NCBI RefSeq assembly: GCF_030519375.1
Contig: NZ_JAUMKB010000009.1
Span: forward strand, 124,001-188,000
DNA length: 64,000 nt
Direction of reading: 5' to 3'
Origin: Mucilaginibacter tolerans
GTDB taxonomy: Bacteria; Bacteroidota; Bacteroidia; Sphingobacteriales; Sphingobacteriaceae
Both the position numbers and the translations under genes were made by a program. The notes below the pieces were generated by a model. It was not told the origin of the DNA, searched no databases, and saw only the letters and a program-made list of their open reading frames with translations. Numbering within the stretch: the stretch's first letter is position 1; each line of letters begins with the position of its first letter. Below are positions 1 to 9,320 of this stretch, one piece after another.

Positions 1-1
1 T

Positions 2-235
2 ATTACTGACCTGAAGCAGGCTATCACCTTGAATGATAAATTGCTTTACATTAAGGACCTGTTTAACGGTTATAACCTGGCTTATAGCGAAGCATTGGAT
101 ATCCTGAACCGCTTTAACTCATTTGATGAGGCTGAGAACTTCCTTAAAACAAGCTATGCAGCCAAAAATAACTGGGACGCCAAACCAGCTACTGCTGAGA
201 AATTTTATGAGCTGTTGAGGAGAAGGTATTCGTAA
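2..235 (+). CDS. C-terminal end of an unknown protein (cut by window edge)
   Basis: The reading frame is open from base 2 and ends at TAA 233-235, so this is the last 77 codons of a gene that begins outside the window. The ATG at base 29 lies inside the continuous frame and is probably not the start. The visible part is helical and charged ([28 protein letters not shown]) and ends in a basic RRRYS. From memory, similar tails (DLxxAIxxNDKxLxIxxLFxG) end hypothetical proteins in Bacteroidota. No function can be assigned. It converges on rodA, and the 78 bases between them hold an imperfect inverted repeat. Confidence 0.75.
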   Translation: MTDLKQAITLNDKLLYIKDLFNGYNLAYSEALDILNRFNSFDEAENFLKTSYAAKNNWDAKPATAEKFYELLRRRYS

Positions 236-309
236 GTTGCAGTGGCAAGTGGCAGTTGCAGTATTAACACCAATCCATTTACTGCTACAGAAAACTGCTG
301 CTGCTACTT
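236..309. repeat. Imperfect inverted repeat between convergent genes
   Basis: The left arm at 247-263 reads AAGTGGCAGTTGCAGTA. The right half (281-309) contains TACTGCTACAG and CTGCTGCTACTT, whose reverse complement matches the left arm with a few mismatches. The repeat fills the space between the first gene and the end of rodA, so it may act as a bidirectional terminator. It is one of the local word arrays described in the findings. Confidence 0.5.
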
Positions 310-313
310 CATC

Positions 314-1594
314 CTAAACAATTCCCATACGGTTTGAATCGAGTTTTACCAGTATAAACAGCATGATGGTAAAGCTGAGCAATGAGGAGCCTCCGTAACT
401 GATAAGCGGCAACGGGATACCGATAGAAGGCACGATACCTATAGTCATCCCGATATTAATAATGACGTGAAAAAAAATAACTGACGCCACGCCATAAGCA
501 TACACACGGGTAAACGTGGACCGTTGTCGCTCGGCTATCCTGATTATGCGTAACAATAAAAACAGGTACAGGCCAAGCACTACGGTCGCACCGGCAAAGC
601 CCCATTCTTCACCCACTGTACAGAAGATAAAATCTGTTCCCTGCTCCGGTACAAACGAGTATTTGGTTTGCGTGCCCTGCATATACCCCCTGCCCCACAG
701 TTTACCAGAGCCTATTGCAATTTTCGACTGATTTACATTGTAACCCTTGCCTTTAATATCGGTAGTGATGCCTAATACGATATCGATACGTACCTTTTGG
801 TGAGGTTTCAGCACACTGGTATAAAGGAAATGCACGCTGAATACAAAGGCGATACTAATAGCTAAACCAGTGGCTATTACAGGCATCAGCTTTCTGTTAC
901 GCCTGGTAAGCAATACAATAATAATGGCAACAATGATCAAAGCGCCGACGATGTAAGCCGTATTGTTGAGCTTTAGCGTAAGAACAAAGAGCGTGATAAA
1001 CAGTCCCTCAAGTATAAGGAAATAGGGTGAGAGGCCTTCCCGATATAGTACAAATATCAATGAGCTAAATACCAGGGTTGATCCAGCATCAGGTTGCAGC
1101 ATGATAAGCAGCATTGGGAAACCAATAATTGCCAGCGAGATCATGAACGATTTAGGATCCGTTATCCGAATATTAGTACCGTTTAAATACCTGGCCAACA
1201 GCAAACATGTAGTCAATTTGGCTAACTCTGACGGTTGTAATCGAAACCCACCTCCCAATGATATCCAGGCCTGGTTACCACCTACATTTCGCCCGACGAC
1301 AAGTACAAGCATCAGCAAGACGACCGTTACACCATAAAACACCGGTGCAAGAGCGCTAAAAAAACGGCTCTCGAGCAACAAAATAAATATAGCCACCACA
1401 ATGGCCACTATTATATAAATAAGCTGTTTGCCGTAGTCTGTGCTTAGATCTAAGAATGATGGGTGCTTTTCGTCATAAACTGCCGAGTGGATATTGAGCA
1501 AGCCAATGGTACACAGTGCCAGGTACACAAACACAATCGCCCAGTCGACGTTGAAAAAGAATCCGCGTTGTTGCTGTTGCATACTACTTCTCAT
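314..1594 (-). CDS. rodA: RodA, SEDS peptidoglycan glycosyltransferase of the elongasome
   Basis: RodA polymerises lipid II into glycan strands during lateral wall growth, working in the inner membrane with its transpeptidase partner PBP2. The 426-residue protein has about ten hydrophobic helices. It contains the SEDS-family landmarks WISLGGGFRLQPSELAK and, near the end, GIPLPLISYGGSSLL. It is the last gene of the mreB-mreC-mreD-mrdA-rodA string and overlaps the end of mrdA by 11 bases. A second ATG at 1582 lies one base after the mrdA stop and is an equally possible start. FtsW is the main alternative, but the neighbours favour RodA. Confidence 0.96.
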   Translation of the reverse strand: MRSSMQQQQRGFFFNVDWAIVFVYLALCTIGLLNIHSAVYDEKHPSFLDLSTDYGKQLIYIIVAIVVAIFILLLESRFFSALAPVFYGVTVVLLMLVLVVGRNVGGNQAWISLGGGFRLQPSELAKLTTCLLLARYLNGTNIRITDPKSFMISLAIIGFPMLLIMLQPDAGSTLVFSSLIFVLYREGLSPYFLILEGLFITLFVLTLKLNNTAYIVGALIIVAIIIVLLTRRNRKLMPVIATGLAISIAFVFSVHFLYTSVLKPHQKVRIDIVLGITTDIKGKGYNVNQSKIAIGSGKLWGRGYMQGTQTKYSFVPEQGTDFIFCTVGEEWGFAGATVVLGLYLFLLLRIIRIAERQRSTFTRVYAYGVASVIFFHVIINIGMTIGIVPSIGIPLPLISYGGSSLLSFTIMLFILVKLDSNRMGIV

Positions 1595-3587
1595 CTTCCC
1601 TCCTCTCTAACTGATAAGCAGATGTTGTGTATTTGCTTTTATTCTTTTTCCGGCTCGCGCCACTTGCTGCCTTTTTATTGGCACTGTCTGCTATATGTTT
1701 TGCCGTGTCTTTAGGTGTGGACGGAAGCTTCAGCTTGGGCCCCTGGTAATAGTTCTCGAGTGCCGGTAACCGGTTGGCACTCATGATATAGTCGGGGGTA
1801 ATGCCATTTGGACGTGAGGAAATACTATCTCTCAGATATTTCTCGACAATAAAGCTGGCAATTGGCGCCGCCCATTTTGAACCCTCGCCAGAGTTTTCTA
1901 CTACTACCGCTATCGCGATCTTTGGATTCTCTCTCGGAGCATACGCAACAAACACGGAGTGGTCTTCGCCATGCGGGTTTTGAGCAGTACCTGTTTTACC
2001 GCACATCACAATGCCGGATATCTTTGAGCCTGCAGCTGTACCACGGTCGACCACCGCTTGCATCCCATTGATGACTGGTTCGAAATACTGAGAATCGATC
2101 CCGACATAATTTTTAAGCCGGTATTCCGGCTTAATAATTTCTTTGTCGCCGATACCCTTGATAAGGTGTGGTTTATAATAGAATCCATGATTGGCAATAG
2201 TACACTCAATATTAGCCAGTTGCAATGGGGTTGCTAACAACTCGCCCTGCCCAATCGCTAAAGAGATCACAGTACTTGAGCGCCAGCCCCCTGGATGATA
2301 AACCTTATCATAATGGGCAGTGGTAGGGAGATAGCCTTTACCTTCACTTGGCATGTCCAAACCCAATCTTGAACCCAATCCAAACTTTGATACATTGCCA
2401 CGCCAGTTGGTAAAGGTAGATGCCGTTTGTTTGGCTCCATAGTAATTCATTAATCTTTCAAATACCATTGAAAAATAACCGTTGCATGATTCAGCTACTG
2501 CGCTTGCCAGGTTTACTACACCGTGACGCTCGTTATGGAAACAATTAACCCTGTGATTGCCCGCCCAGTAGTAGCCGGGGCAGTTGTAAGTAGTTTCCGG
2601 AGTAATGAGACCTTCCTGCATTGCGATCAAAGCACTTAGGGGCTTAAAAGATGATCCCGGAGGATAAGAAGCCTGAATTGGCCTGACGAAAAATGGCTTG
2701 TACGGATCTTTGTAAAGTTCGGCAGCATTATTACCTCTTTCATGTCCAACTAATAAATTGGGGTTGTAAGTTGGGCTGCTTACATAACAAAGTATCTCAC
2801 CCGTAGAAGGTTCGATCGCAACGATACTACCCACTTTGTTTAACATCAGCTTTTCGCCAAGCTTTTGTATGCGTTTATCAAGCGACGATGTCAACCGTTC
2901 ACCCGCCACCTGTGCGGTATCATAAGCGCCATTGGCATAGTGCCCCTTAAACCTGCTGCGTGAATCGACCAGATCGTTTTCTACCCCACGGCGACCACGT
3001 AATACGTCTTCATAGGAGCGTTCCACACCTGTGACACCGATAAAATCACCGGGGTGGTAATACCCGCCCGATTTCTTGATATCCTTGTCGGTTACCTCGC
3101 TGATATACCCTAAGAACTGGGCAGCGATAGAGTCAGGATAAGTACGCAGGTAACGTGGAGACGAGTCAAAACCCGGAAACTCCGACAAACGCTCCTGTAT
3201 TGCGGCGAATGCTTGTGCCGATAATTGTTTTTCGAAAACAGATTGTAGGCGGGGAGAATATTTTATGGCTTTTTCAAACCTTTTATCGAACTCTGCCTTA
3301 TCTATGCCTAATAACTTACAAAATGATGCGGTGTCGAAAGGCTTCACCAAATTTGGCGTTACCATGATATCGTAAAAGGCCTCGTTTTGTACTAATATTT
3401 TGTTGTTGCGATCAAGGATGGGGCCACGCGCAGGGTTTTTGTAAACCTTACGCAGCACGTTACTCTGAGCATACAACAGATACCGGTCATCTATGATCTG
3501 AATATAAAATAACCGGGCAAGAAGTATAAGGATAAGCGTAATAAAGATACCTGCAATTACGTAGCGCCGCTCAAAAAAACTATTCAT
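1584..3587 (-). CDS. mrdA: Penicillin-binding protein 2 (MrdA), elongasome transpeptidase
   Basis: PBP2 cross-links peptidoglycan in the periplasm and is the partner of RodA. The 667-residue protein has one N-terminal membrane anchor (residues about 10-30), a dimerisation domain and a transpeptidase domain. The three catalytic motifs are all present: SSFK at 312-315 (nucleophile Ser312), SCN at 367-369 and KTGT at 531-534. The C-terminal tail is rich in Lys, Ala and Ser. The ATG directly follows the mreD stop with no gap, and the end overlaps rodA, so translation is probably coupled along the operon. Length and motif spacing are usual for the family. Confidence 0.97.
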   Translation of the reverse strand: MNSFFERRYVIAGIFITLILILLARLFYIQIIDDRYLLYAQSNVLRKVYKNPARGPILDRNNKILVQNEAFYDIMVTPNLVKPFDTASFCKLLGIDKAEFDKRFEKAIKYSPRLQSVFEKQLSAQAFAAIQERLSEFPGFDSSPRYLRTYPDSIAAQFLGYISEVTDKDIKKSGGYYHPGDFIGVTGVERSYEDVLRGRRGVENDLVDSRSRFKGHYANGAYDTAQVAGERLTSSLDKRIQKLGEKLMLNKVGSIVAIEPSTGEILCYVSSPTYNPNLLVGHERGNNAAELYKDPYKPFFVRPIQASYPPGSSFKPLSALIAMQEGLITPETTYNCPGYYWAGNHRVNCFHNERHGVVNLASAVAESCNGYFSMVFERLMNYYGAKQTASTFTNWRGNVSKFGLGSRLGLDMPSEGKGYLPTTAHYDKVYHPGGWRSSTVISLAIGQGELLATPLQLANIECTIANHGFYYKPHLIKGIGDKEIIKPEYRLKNYVGIDSQYFEPVINGMQAVVDRGTAAGSKISGIVMCGKTGTAQNPHGEDHSVFVAYAPRENPKIAIAVVVENSGEGSKWAAPIASFIVEKYLRDSISSRPNGITPDYIMSANRLPALENYYQGPKLKLPSTPKDTAKHIADSANKKAASGASRKKNKSKYTTSAYQLERREDEK

Positions 3588-4103
3588 TTAGCGTTCCCTC
3601 TTTCTGTAAAATAAAAACCCTGAAAGCAGCATCAAAAATACCGTAAAAATAGAACTCAACACAAAGCGGCTTAGTGTAAATGGTATCTCGGATAAGCGAA
3701 AAACTTCCAGGTTGAACAGGAAAAAGTGATGGGCTAAGGTCAGTATCAGGGCGTAGGTAAAAAACCAACGTGTACCCATTACGCTCAACGTTGGCTCGGG
3801 CTCATTATCAAAACCCTCTTTCTGAACGGTGATACTGATAAATAATATTCTGACGAATGCCAATAAAACACAGGATGCAGCATGCAGACCAGGCGTATCA
3901 TAAAATGCGTCGATGATAATCCCCATCAAAAATGACAGGGCAAATAACAAAATATTAGGTGTTTCAAATGGCAGCAGCAGGATAAACATGATGTATAAGT
4001 AAGGTGTAGACAGGTTATACAGGGTGATGTTCTTCAGCAAAAACACCTGTAAAAAGATCAGCGATACAAACCGCAAAAAGTTGATTAATATAACCCTACT
4101 CAT
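3588..4103 (-). CDS. mreD: MreD, rod shape-determining membrane protein
   Basis: MreD is an integral membrane partner of MreC and the elongasome. The 171-residue protein consists almost entirely of hydrophobic helices, begins MSRVILINFLRF and ends with basic residues. A longer frame runs back to 4145, but the ATG at 4103 is preferred. It gives the usual length, starts at the first hydrophobic helix and overlaps the mreC stop (TAG, 4096-4098) by only 8 bases instead of 50. Sequence conservation in MreD is low, so the call rests on topology and its place between mreC and mrdA. Confidence 0.88.
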   Translation of the reverse strand: MSRVILINFLRFVSLIFLQVFLLKNITLYNLSTPYLYIMFILLLPFETPNILLFALSFLMGIIIDAFYDTPGLHAASCVLLAFVRILFISITVQKEGFDNEPEPTLSVMGTRWFFTYALILTLAHHFFLFNLEVFRLSEIPFTLSRFVLSSIFTVFLMLLSGFLFYRKRER

Positions 4104-4929
4104 TTTTCTTTTGCTGCGCCTCCAGTCCCGCCTGTTCTTCCGCAAATTTGTTTACAACTACATCTACATATTGTAGCTTGCCATAATCCACGGCAAGCTT
4201 TACTTCCATATTTAATGCAAAACCTCCATTTTTAGTACGCAGGTTGCTTACTTTGCCAATAGGTATGCCAGCCGGGAAAAGTGAAAACTCTGAGGTCACC
4301 ACCTCTTCACCAACGTGCGGCTGTGCATTATTCGATACATCTTTTAAATATCCTTTATGCGGATCGAGGTCATCACTCCACTCGATATAACCGATCTCAT
4401 GATTTTTCGACAGCATGGCGCTAAACCGGGAATCCTTATGCAATAGAGATTGCACTATAGACATGTGCGGACCCACAAACACTACCTTTCCCACAATCCC
4501 CGAGCTACAGATCACACCCATACCTTTTCCTACGCCTTGCAAGCTTCCCCGATTGATGGTGATATAATTATTACTTCGGTTGGTGGAATTGTTGATCACC
4601 CTGGCCTCAATGTAAGTGTACTGTTGTTTGTAAATGGTATCGGTAACCTGCTTTTTATTAACGCTATCAATATAAAACGACGCCTTTAGCTGAGCCCTCA
4701 AACGGGCATTTTCTTTGGCAAGGCTGTCATTTGTTTCCCGTAACGAGAGATAACCATATAACTCGTTAACCTGCGAATACAAAGTGCCGGTTACCTTGTT
4801 GGCCGAATTGATAAAAGAAGCCTTCTGAAAAGAATTGTATTTGATATAAATAATGAGAGAACTTATCTCAAAGATAATAAACAGAAAAAATGCGTTGTAC
4901 TTATTGATAAATATCAGGAGGTTACGCAT
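4096..4929 (-). CDS. mreC: MreC, periplasmic elongasome scaffold
   Basis: MreC links the MreB filaments to the wall-synthesis enzymes PBP2 and RodA. The 277-residue protein has one N-terminal transmembrane helix (about residues 8-28). A coiled-coil stretch follows (about 50-85, including LAKENARLRAQLKAS), then the beta-rich MreC domain with INRGSLQGVGKGMGVI and a VGEEVVTSEFS segment. It lies 119 bases after mreB, across an inverted repeat, and overlaps mreD. Confidence 0.95.
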   Translation of the reverse strand: MRNLLIFINKYNAFFLFIIFEISSLIIYIKYNSFQKASFINSANKVTGTLYSQVNELYGYLSLRETNDSLAKENARLRAQLKASFYIDSVNKKQVTDTIYKQQYTYIEARVINNSTNRSNNYITINRGSLQGVGKGMGVICSSGIVGKVVFVGPHMSIVQSLLHKDSRFSAMLSKNHEIGYIEWSDDLDPHKGYLKDVSNNAQPHVGEEVVTSEFSLFPAGIPIGKVSNLRTKNGGFALNMEVKLAVDYGKLQYVDVVVNKFAEEQAGLEAQQKKNE

Positions 4930-4933
4930 TGGT

Positions 4934-5046
4934 CAGATCAGATTTGAGATATGAGATTTGAGATGTGAGATATCTTTCGAAACCGGCTATTATGTTAAAT
5001 ATAAGCTAATCAGTCTCAAATCTCATATCTAACATCTCAAATCTAA
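4934..5046. repeat. 17-bp perfect inverted repeat between mreB and mreC
   Basis: The left arm at 4947-4963 reads AGATATGAGATTTGAGA, and its exact reverse complement occupies 5014-5030. A second perfect 11-bp pair lies at 4940-4950 and 5034-5044. Both arms repeat the word AGATTTGAG. The transcript between mreB and mreC could therefore form a long stem-loop, which may lower mreC expression relative to mreB or protect the mreB message. That role is inferred. Confidence 0.7.
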
Positions 5047-5048
5047 AA

Positions 5049-6071
5049 TTACTGCATCAAGAATTTAAAGTTCCCTATATTTTTTAATGCGGTTCCGGTT
5101 CCGCGAACTACTGCACGCAGTGGATCTTCGGCTACGTGAACTGGCAGTTTGGTTTTTGCTGCAACACGTTTATCCAAACCACGCAACAATGCACCACCAC
5201 CGGTCAGGTAAATACCGGTCTGGTAAATGTCGGCAGAAAGCTCAGGCGGCGTAATCTCCAATGCCTTCAGTATCGCCTCTTCTATTTTCGAGATGGATTT
5301 ATCCAGGCAGTGAGCGATCTCGGTATAAGAAACCATGATCTGCTTTGGAACGCCAGTCATCAGGTCGCGGCCCTGTACGGCAAAATCTGATGGTGGATCG
5401 GCCAGTTCCGGCAGTGCCGAACCAACTTCTATTTTGATCTTCTCAGCAGTACGGTCACCGATCATGATGTTATGCTGACGGCGGATGTATTGAACAATAT
5501 CTGAGTCGAAATTATCACCTGCAACGCGGATAGACTGGTCGCACACGATACCTGATAAGGCAATCACAGCAATTTCTGTGGTACCACCACCTATGTCAAT
5601 GATCATATTACCCATTGGCTCTTCCACGTCGATACCGATACCTACAGCAGCAGCCATAGGCTCGTGGATAAGATAAACCTCTTTAGCCCCGGCAATTTCG
5701 GCTGAGTCGCGTACAGCACGTTTCTCCACCTCAGTGATACCAGAGGGAATACAGATCACCATACGCAAAGATGGAAAAAACCAGCCTTTGCCTTTGTTGA
5801 TCATCTTGATCATGCCGCGTATCATGTGCTCGGCAGCGTTAAAGTCGGCAATAACGCCATCCTTCAACGGGCGCACCGTGCGTATATTTTCGTGGGTCTT
5901 ACCCTCCATTTGCATCGCCTGTCGTCCAATGGCGATCACTTTGTTAGTTGTACGGTCAAATGCCACGATGGATGGCTCGTCGACCACTACTTTGTCATTG
6001 TGTATGATAAGGGTATTTGCGGTACCTAAATCGATAGCTATTTCCTGTGTGAAAAAATTAAAAAGACCCAT
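5049..6071 (-). CDS. mreB: MreB, bacterial actin of the elongasome
   Basis: MreB forms membrane-bound filaments that orient wall synthesis and keep the rod shape. The 340-residue protein shows the actin-fold nucleotide motifs: phosphate 1 (IAIDLGTANTLI, near residue 11), phosphate 2 (IIDIGGGTTEIAVI, about 158) and the adenosine motif (YLTGGGALLRGLD, about 287). A short hydrophobic N-terminus (MGLFNFF) may bind the membrane. It is the first gene of the mre operon. The 108 bases upstream are AT-rich and contain AAGTTGT/ACAACTT inverted arms, and I see no clear promoter match there. Confidence 0.98.
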   Translation of the reverse strand: MGLFNFFTQEIAIDLGTANTLIIHNDKVVVDEPSIVAFDRTTNKVIAIGRQAMQMEGKTHENIRTVRPLKDGVIADFNAAEHMIRGMIKMINKGKGWFFPSLRMVICIPSGITEVEKRAVRDSAEIAGAKEVYLIHEPMAAAVGIGIDVEEPMGNMIIDIGGGTTEIAVIALSGIVCDQSIRVAGDNFDSDIVQYIRRQHNIMIGDRTAEKIKIEVGSALPELADPPSDFAVQGRDLMTGVPKQIMVSYTEIAHCLDKSISKIEEAILKALEITPPELSADIYQTGIYLTGGGALLRGLDKRVAAKTKLPVHVAEDPLRAVVRGTGTALKNIGNFKFLMQ

Positions 6072-6179
6072 TGGCGATTATCAAATAATAGATATGTAAA
6101 GTTGTATAAAAATAACTTAATAATTACAAGTTGTTATTAAAAGCGTTAAAATTCACAACTTATTACGTGTTATTATTAA

Positions 6180-7706
6180 TTAATGTTTAAAATGTCGTAC
6201 CCCGGTCATAACCATAGAGATACGTTTTTGATTTGCCATGTCTATCGAGTCCTGATCTTTGATCGATCCGCCTGGTTGCAGCACCGCTGTAATACCTGCT
6301 TCGGCTGCTAATTGCACGCAATCATTGAACGGGAAAAACGCGTCAGAAGCCATTACAGCGCCATTCAGGTCGAATCCAAATTCAGCGGCTTTTATAACCG
6401 CTTGTTTCAGAGAGTCAACCCTTGAGGTTTGCCCAACGCCGCTTGCCATCAGCTGATTATTTTTTGCAAAAACTATCGTATTTGATTTGGTATGCTTCAC
6501 AACTTTATTAGCGAAGTAAAGATCTTTCAGTTCCTGTTCGGTCGGTTGCTTTTCGGTAACGGTTCTCATCTGATCCGGACCTTCAACTACCAGGTCTTTA
6601 TCCTGCTCAATCACGCCGTTCAGCAAAGTTTTAAATTGCTTTAAAGGCAACTCAACCGGCTGACGGATTAAAATGATGCGATTTTTCTTCTCGCGCAATA
6701 CCTGTACAGCCTCATCGGTATATGCAGGAGCAATTAGTACTTCAAAAAATATTTTGTTAATCTCTCTTGCGGTTTCCGCATCAATCTCTTCATTTGCAAT
6801 GATCACGCCACCAAAAGCAGACACAGGATCACAAGCTAAAGCATCGATCCAGGCTTCTTTTATAAACGAACGGCTGGCGATACCGCATGCATTGGTATGC
6901 TTTAAAATAGCAATAGTAGGTTCAGTAAACTCGTCGATCAATGACACTGCTGCATCCACGTCAACCAGGTTATTGTATGATAACTCCTTTCCATGTAATT
7001 TGGTGAACATCGCATCAAGGTTGCCATAGAATACACCTTTCTGGTGCGGGTTTTCGCCATAACGCAATACCTGACTTTTTTGAATGCTTTGTTTGAAAAC
7101 AGGTAATTGCTCCTCCTGATTAAAGTATTCAAATATGGCAGTATCGTAATGAGATGTAATGTTAAATGCACGTTGCGCAAATGAACGGCGCTGATCGATG
7201 GTTGTTTTACCATCCTGTGTTTTCAGGATCTCACCCAGTTCTACATAGTCATCTTTTGATGCCAGGATCACTACATCTTTAAAGTTCTTGGCCGCTGCGC
7301 GGATCAGGGAGATACCACCGATATCGATCTTCTCGATCACATCGGCCTGGCCTGCGCCTGATTTTACAGTTTCTTCAAATGGATACAGGTCAACAATAAC
7401 CAGATCGATCTCCGGTATTTCATATTGAGCCAACTGCTGCTCGTCGCTTTCAAAGTTTCTTCTTGCCAATATACCGCCGAACACCTTTGGGTGCAGGGTT
7501 TTCACACGTCCGCCCAAAATAGATGGATAAGAAGTTAAATCTTCAACTGCAATCACTTCGGCACCTAAACTACGGATAAAAGTTTCCGTTCCGCCGGTGG
7601 AATAAATGTTCACTCCGAGGCGGCTCAGCTCATGGATAATGGGCTCAAGATTGTCTTTGTAATAAACTGAAATTAAAGCGTTTTTTATTTGAACAGAATG
7701 GCTCAT
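6180..7706 (-). CDS. purH: PurH, bifunctional AICAR transformylase / IMP cyclohydrolase
   Basis: PurH carries out the last two steps of IMP synthesis. The N-terminal MGS-like domain (about residues 1-190) holds STGGTETFIRSLG and closes the purine ring. The C-terminal domain formylates AICAR with 10-formyl-THF and contains RYGENPHQKG, LKHTNACGIA and an NDCVQLAAEAG segment. The frame runs back to a GTG at 7712, but the ATG at 7706 (MSHSVQIKNAL) is preferred. That gives 508 residues, the normal length. A TAccTTTG -7 element lies 23 bases upstream. purN follows the promoter on the same strand, so the two purine genes are neighbours. Confidence 0.98.
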   Translation of the reverse strand: MSHSVQIKNALISVYYKDNLEPIIHELSRLGVNIYSTGGTETFIRSLGAEVIAVEDLTSYPSILGGRVKTLHPKVFGGILARRNFESDEQQLAQYEIPEIDLVIVDLYPFEETVKSGAGQADVIEKIDIGGISLIRAAAKNFKDVVILASKDDYVELGEILKTQDGKTTIDQRRSFAQRAFNITSHYDTAIFEYFNQEEQLPVFKQSIQKSQVLRYGENPHQKGVFYGNLDAMFTKLHGKELSYNNLVDVDAAVSLIDEFTEPTIAILKHTNACGIASRSFIKEAWIDALACDPVSAFGGVIIANEEIDAETAREINKIFFEVLIAPAYTDEAVQVLREKKNRIILIRQPVELPLKQFKTLLNGVIEQDKDLVVEGPDQMRTVTEKQPTEQELKDLYFANKVVKHTKSNTIVFAKNNQLMASGVGQTSRVDSLKQAVIKAAEFGFDLNGAVMASDAFFPFNDCVQLAAEAGITAVLQPGGSIKDQDSIDMANQKRISMVMTGVRHFKH

Positions 7707-7729
7707 GGACACGGGTTTTTTTAAAGCCG

Positions 7730-7737
7730 CAAAGGTA
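7730..7737 (-). promoter_or_regulatory. -7 promoter element of purH
   Basis: On the minus strand the bases read TACCTTTG, an exact match to the Bacteroidota -7 consensus TAnnTTTG, 23 bases before the purH ATG. No TTTG lies at the expected -33 distance. Confidence 0.55.
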
Positions 7738-7918
7738 GTGATTAGGTGTCAGAGATTAGAGATTAGAGATTAGTTTTTTTGCAATAAATAATTGAAGCAC
7801 AAATTGCTCATTGAGAAATCAAAAAACATGTGCTTTAGAAATTGATCTGCAGACTGAATAGACTGGTTTATGATTACACCGGGAACAAGCCTAATCTCTC
7901 ATTAACTAATCTCTAAAC
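7738..7918. repeat. AGATTAG word array with inverted partner
   Basis: At 7751-7773 the 7-base unit AGAGATT is repeated three times in tandem. At 7891-7899 and 7906-7914 the reverse complement CTAATCTCT occurs twice. The two arms flank the 200-base space between purH and purN and could pair in RNA or single-stranded DNA. Confidence 0.6.
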
Positions 7919-8497
7919 TCAGCTCTTCATCTTTCTCAGCAAACTCTCTATCACCCTGGGGAAATGCTGATGCTCGAGTTGCTGGCCTTTGAATTTGATC
8001 ACTTCAAGAGTATCCCCGGGTTCAATTTTAAAACGTGATTGATGCAATATCTCGCCTTCGTCGAATTTCTCATTAACAAAGTGGATAGTAATGCCCGATT
8101 CTTCTTCTTTGGCAGCCAGAACGGCCTTATGTACATGATCGCCGTACATGCCTTTGCCACCATATTTTGGTAACAAAGCAGGGTGAAGATTAATGATCTT
8201 ATTAGGGAATGCTTTAAGCAGGTTTTCGGGAACAAGCCACAGAAACCCGGCAAGCACAATCAGGTCGACCTGCAGGTTTTTTAATAGCTTGATGATATTG
8301 TCAATTTGATAAAACTCTTCACGGGTAAATATGTGCGATGGGATTTCGAAATTATCAGCGCGCTGCAGCACATAAGCCTGCGGGTTGTTTGTAAGTATCA
8401 GTACTACTTCGGCTTCGGAATTACGTTTGAAATGCTCCATTATTTTTTGGGCATTTGATCCCGAACCGGAAGCAAAAATAGCAATCCTTTTTTTCAT
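7919..8497 (-). CDS. purN: PurN, phosphoribosylglycinamide formyltransferase
   Basis: PurN transfers a formyl group from 10-formyl-THF to GAR, the third step of purine synthesis. The 192-residue protein has the N-terminal FASGSGSNAQKI phosphate loop, the catalytic INLHPALLPKYGGKG segment (Asn and His) and the FDEGEIL aspartate motif. It differs from the E. coli enzyme around GMYGDHVHKAV, where E. coli has GLHTHRQAL. That form is familiar from Bacteroidota. A promoter with both -33 and -7 elements lies about 110 bases upstream, so purN may be transcribed separately from purH. Confidence 0.96.
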   Translation of the reverse strand: MKKRIAIFASGSGSNAQKIMEHFKRNSEAEVVLILTNNPQAYVLQRADNFEIPSHIFTREEFYQIDNIIKLLKNLQVDLIVLAGFLWLVPENLLKAFPNKIINLHPALLPKYGGKGMYGDHVHKAVLAAKEEESGITIHFVNEKFDEGEILHQSRFKIEPGDTLEVIKFKGQQLEHQHFPRVIESLLRKMKS

Positions 8498-8605
8498 TGA
8501 TATTATCGTTTCGGCGGCAATAAGGCTTTTATTAAAATGGCCGCTTTTATTCTGTTTTATCCTGGCTTTTTCTTATAAAGTATTCAAAATGCTGTTAACA
8601 CGACT

Positions 8606-8636
8606 CAAATATAAAATTTTGATACAGTTAAACAAC
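8606..8636 (-). promoter_or_regulatory. Promoter of purN (-33 and -7 elements)
   Basis: On the minus strand, GTTG (8636-8633) is followed by 19 bases and then TATATTTG (8613-8606), an exact TAnnTTTG. The spacing is that expected for the Bacteroidota housekeeping sigma factor. The predicted 5' leader is about 100 bases. Confidence 0.6.
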
Positions 8637-8639
8637 ACA

Positions 8640-9149
8640 CTATTGCGATTTTACCCTCACAAAGCCCCACTGGTAAACCACCCGTATTTGAGTAGGTGAA
8701 TAGTAAGTTTCCAGATTACCTGTCTGTAGTATCAATGAATACTGCCCCAGGTTAACGATGCGGGCTGTAAGAAATGGTTTAGAATGTGTTGTTGTATCAG
8801 TCCGGGCTATTGTATCCTTGCAGGTCATGTTCACATTCAGAAAAAGTCTATCCTGAGAAAGTGCCCAGGTTCCTTTTGTCGCTTGTGGAAGGCAATCAAA
8901 ATTGGTGTAAGTACAAGTATTATCCGTATTAAACTTAAATATTTGGGTTACCAGGCATGCTGTATCCAGCGTCAAAACACTAGTCGCCGTACTACCTACA
9001 TAAGTGGTAACTTTTGCCGACGACAATTGCCATTGATTCTGGGCAATTAATGTTTCTATATAATCCTGGTTGTTTTTTTTACATGAATTAACCAGTAAAC
9101 CAACAGCCGCAACAACAAACAGAAATAATAACCGGATCTTGAATTTCAT
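8640..9149 (-). CDS. Small secreted lipoprotein, unknown function (lipocalin-like)
   Basis: The protein has 169 residues. Its N-terminus is a lipoprotein signal: a hydrophobic stretch, then LLVNSC with the lipidated Cys at about residue 23, followed by KKNNQ. After the signal, the sequence alternates like a small beta-barrel (WQLSSAKVTTYVG, FKFNTDNTCTYTN, GTWALSQDRLFLN, YSLILQTGN). That pattern resembles the lipocalin-like lipoproteins common in Bacteroidota, but the family is inferred from pattern only. It stands alone, divergent from the YiaK-like gene, with its own -7 element. Confidence 0.8.
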   Translation of the reverse strand: MKFKIRLLFLFVVAAVGLLVNSCKKNNQDYIETLIAQNQWQLSSAKVTTYVGSTATSVLTLDTACLVTQIFKFNTDNTCTYTNFDCLPQATKGTWALSQDRLFLNVNMTCKDTIARTDTTTHSKPFLTARIVNLGQYSLILQTGNLETYYSPTQIRVVYQWGFVRVKSQ

Positions 9150-9162
9150 TTATACAGTTGTA

Positions 9163-9170
9163 CAAAAGTA
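9163..9170 (-). promoter_or_regulatory. -7 promoter element of the small lipoprotein gene
   Basis: The minus strand reads TACTTTTG, an exact TAnnTTTG match, 13 bases before the ATG at 9149. This predicts a very short leader of 6 to 8 bases. Confidence 0.5.
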
Positions 9171-9320
9171 AGAAATCAATGCCAAACTGGCGTTACAGTG
9201 AGTATATAACTGTAAAAATTCCTGTTTAGTTTAACCATCAATCTAAATTCAACTTCCGGCTCAAGACTTTCAACTTACACCTATTGACTTTGGACTTAAG
9301 ACTTCCGACTTTTGACTACC

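Noticed and set aside
8385..8699. Plus-strand frame of 104 codons across the purN start
   Set aside because: It is antisense to the start of purN and to the lipoprotein gene end. Its hydrophobic look comes from the T-rich intergenic stretch.
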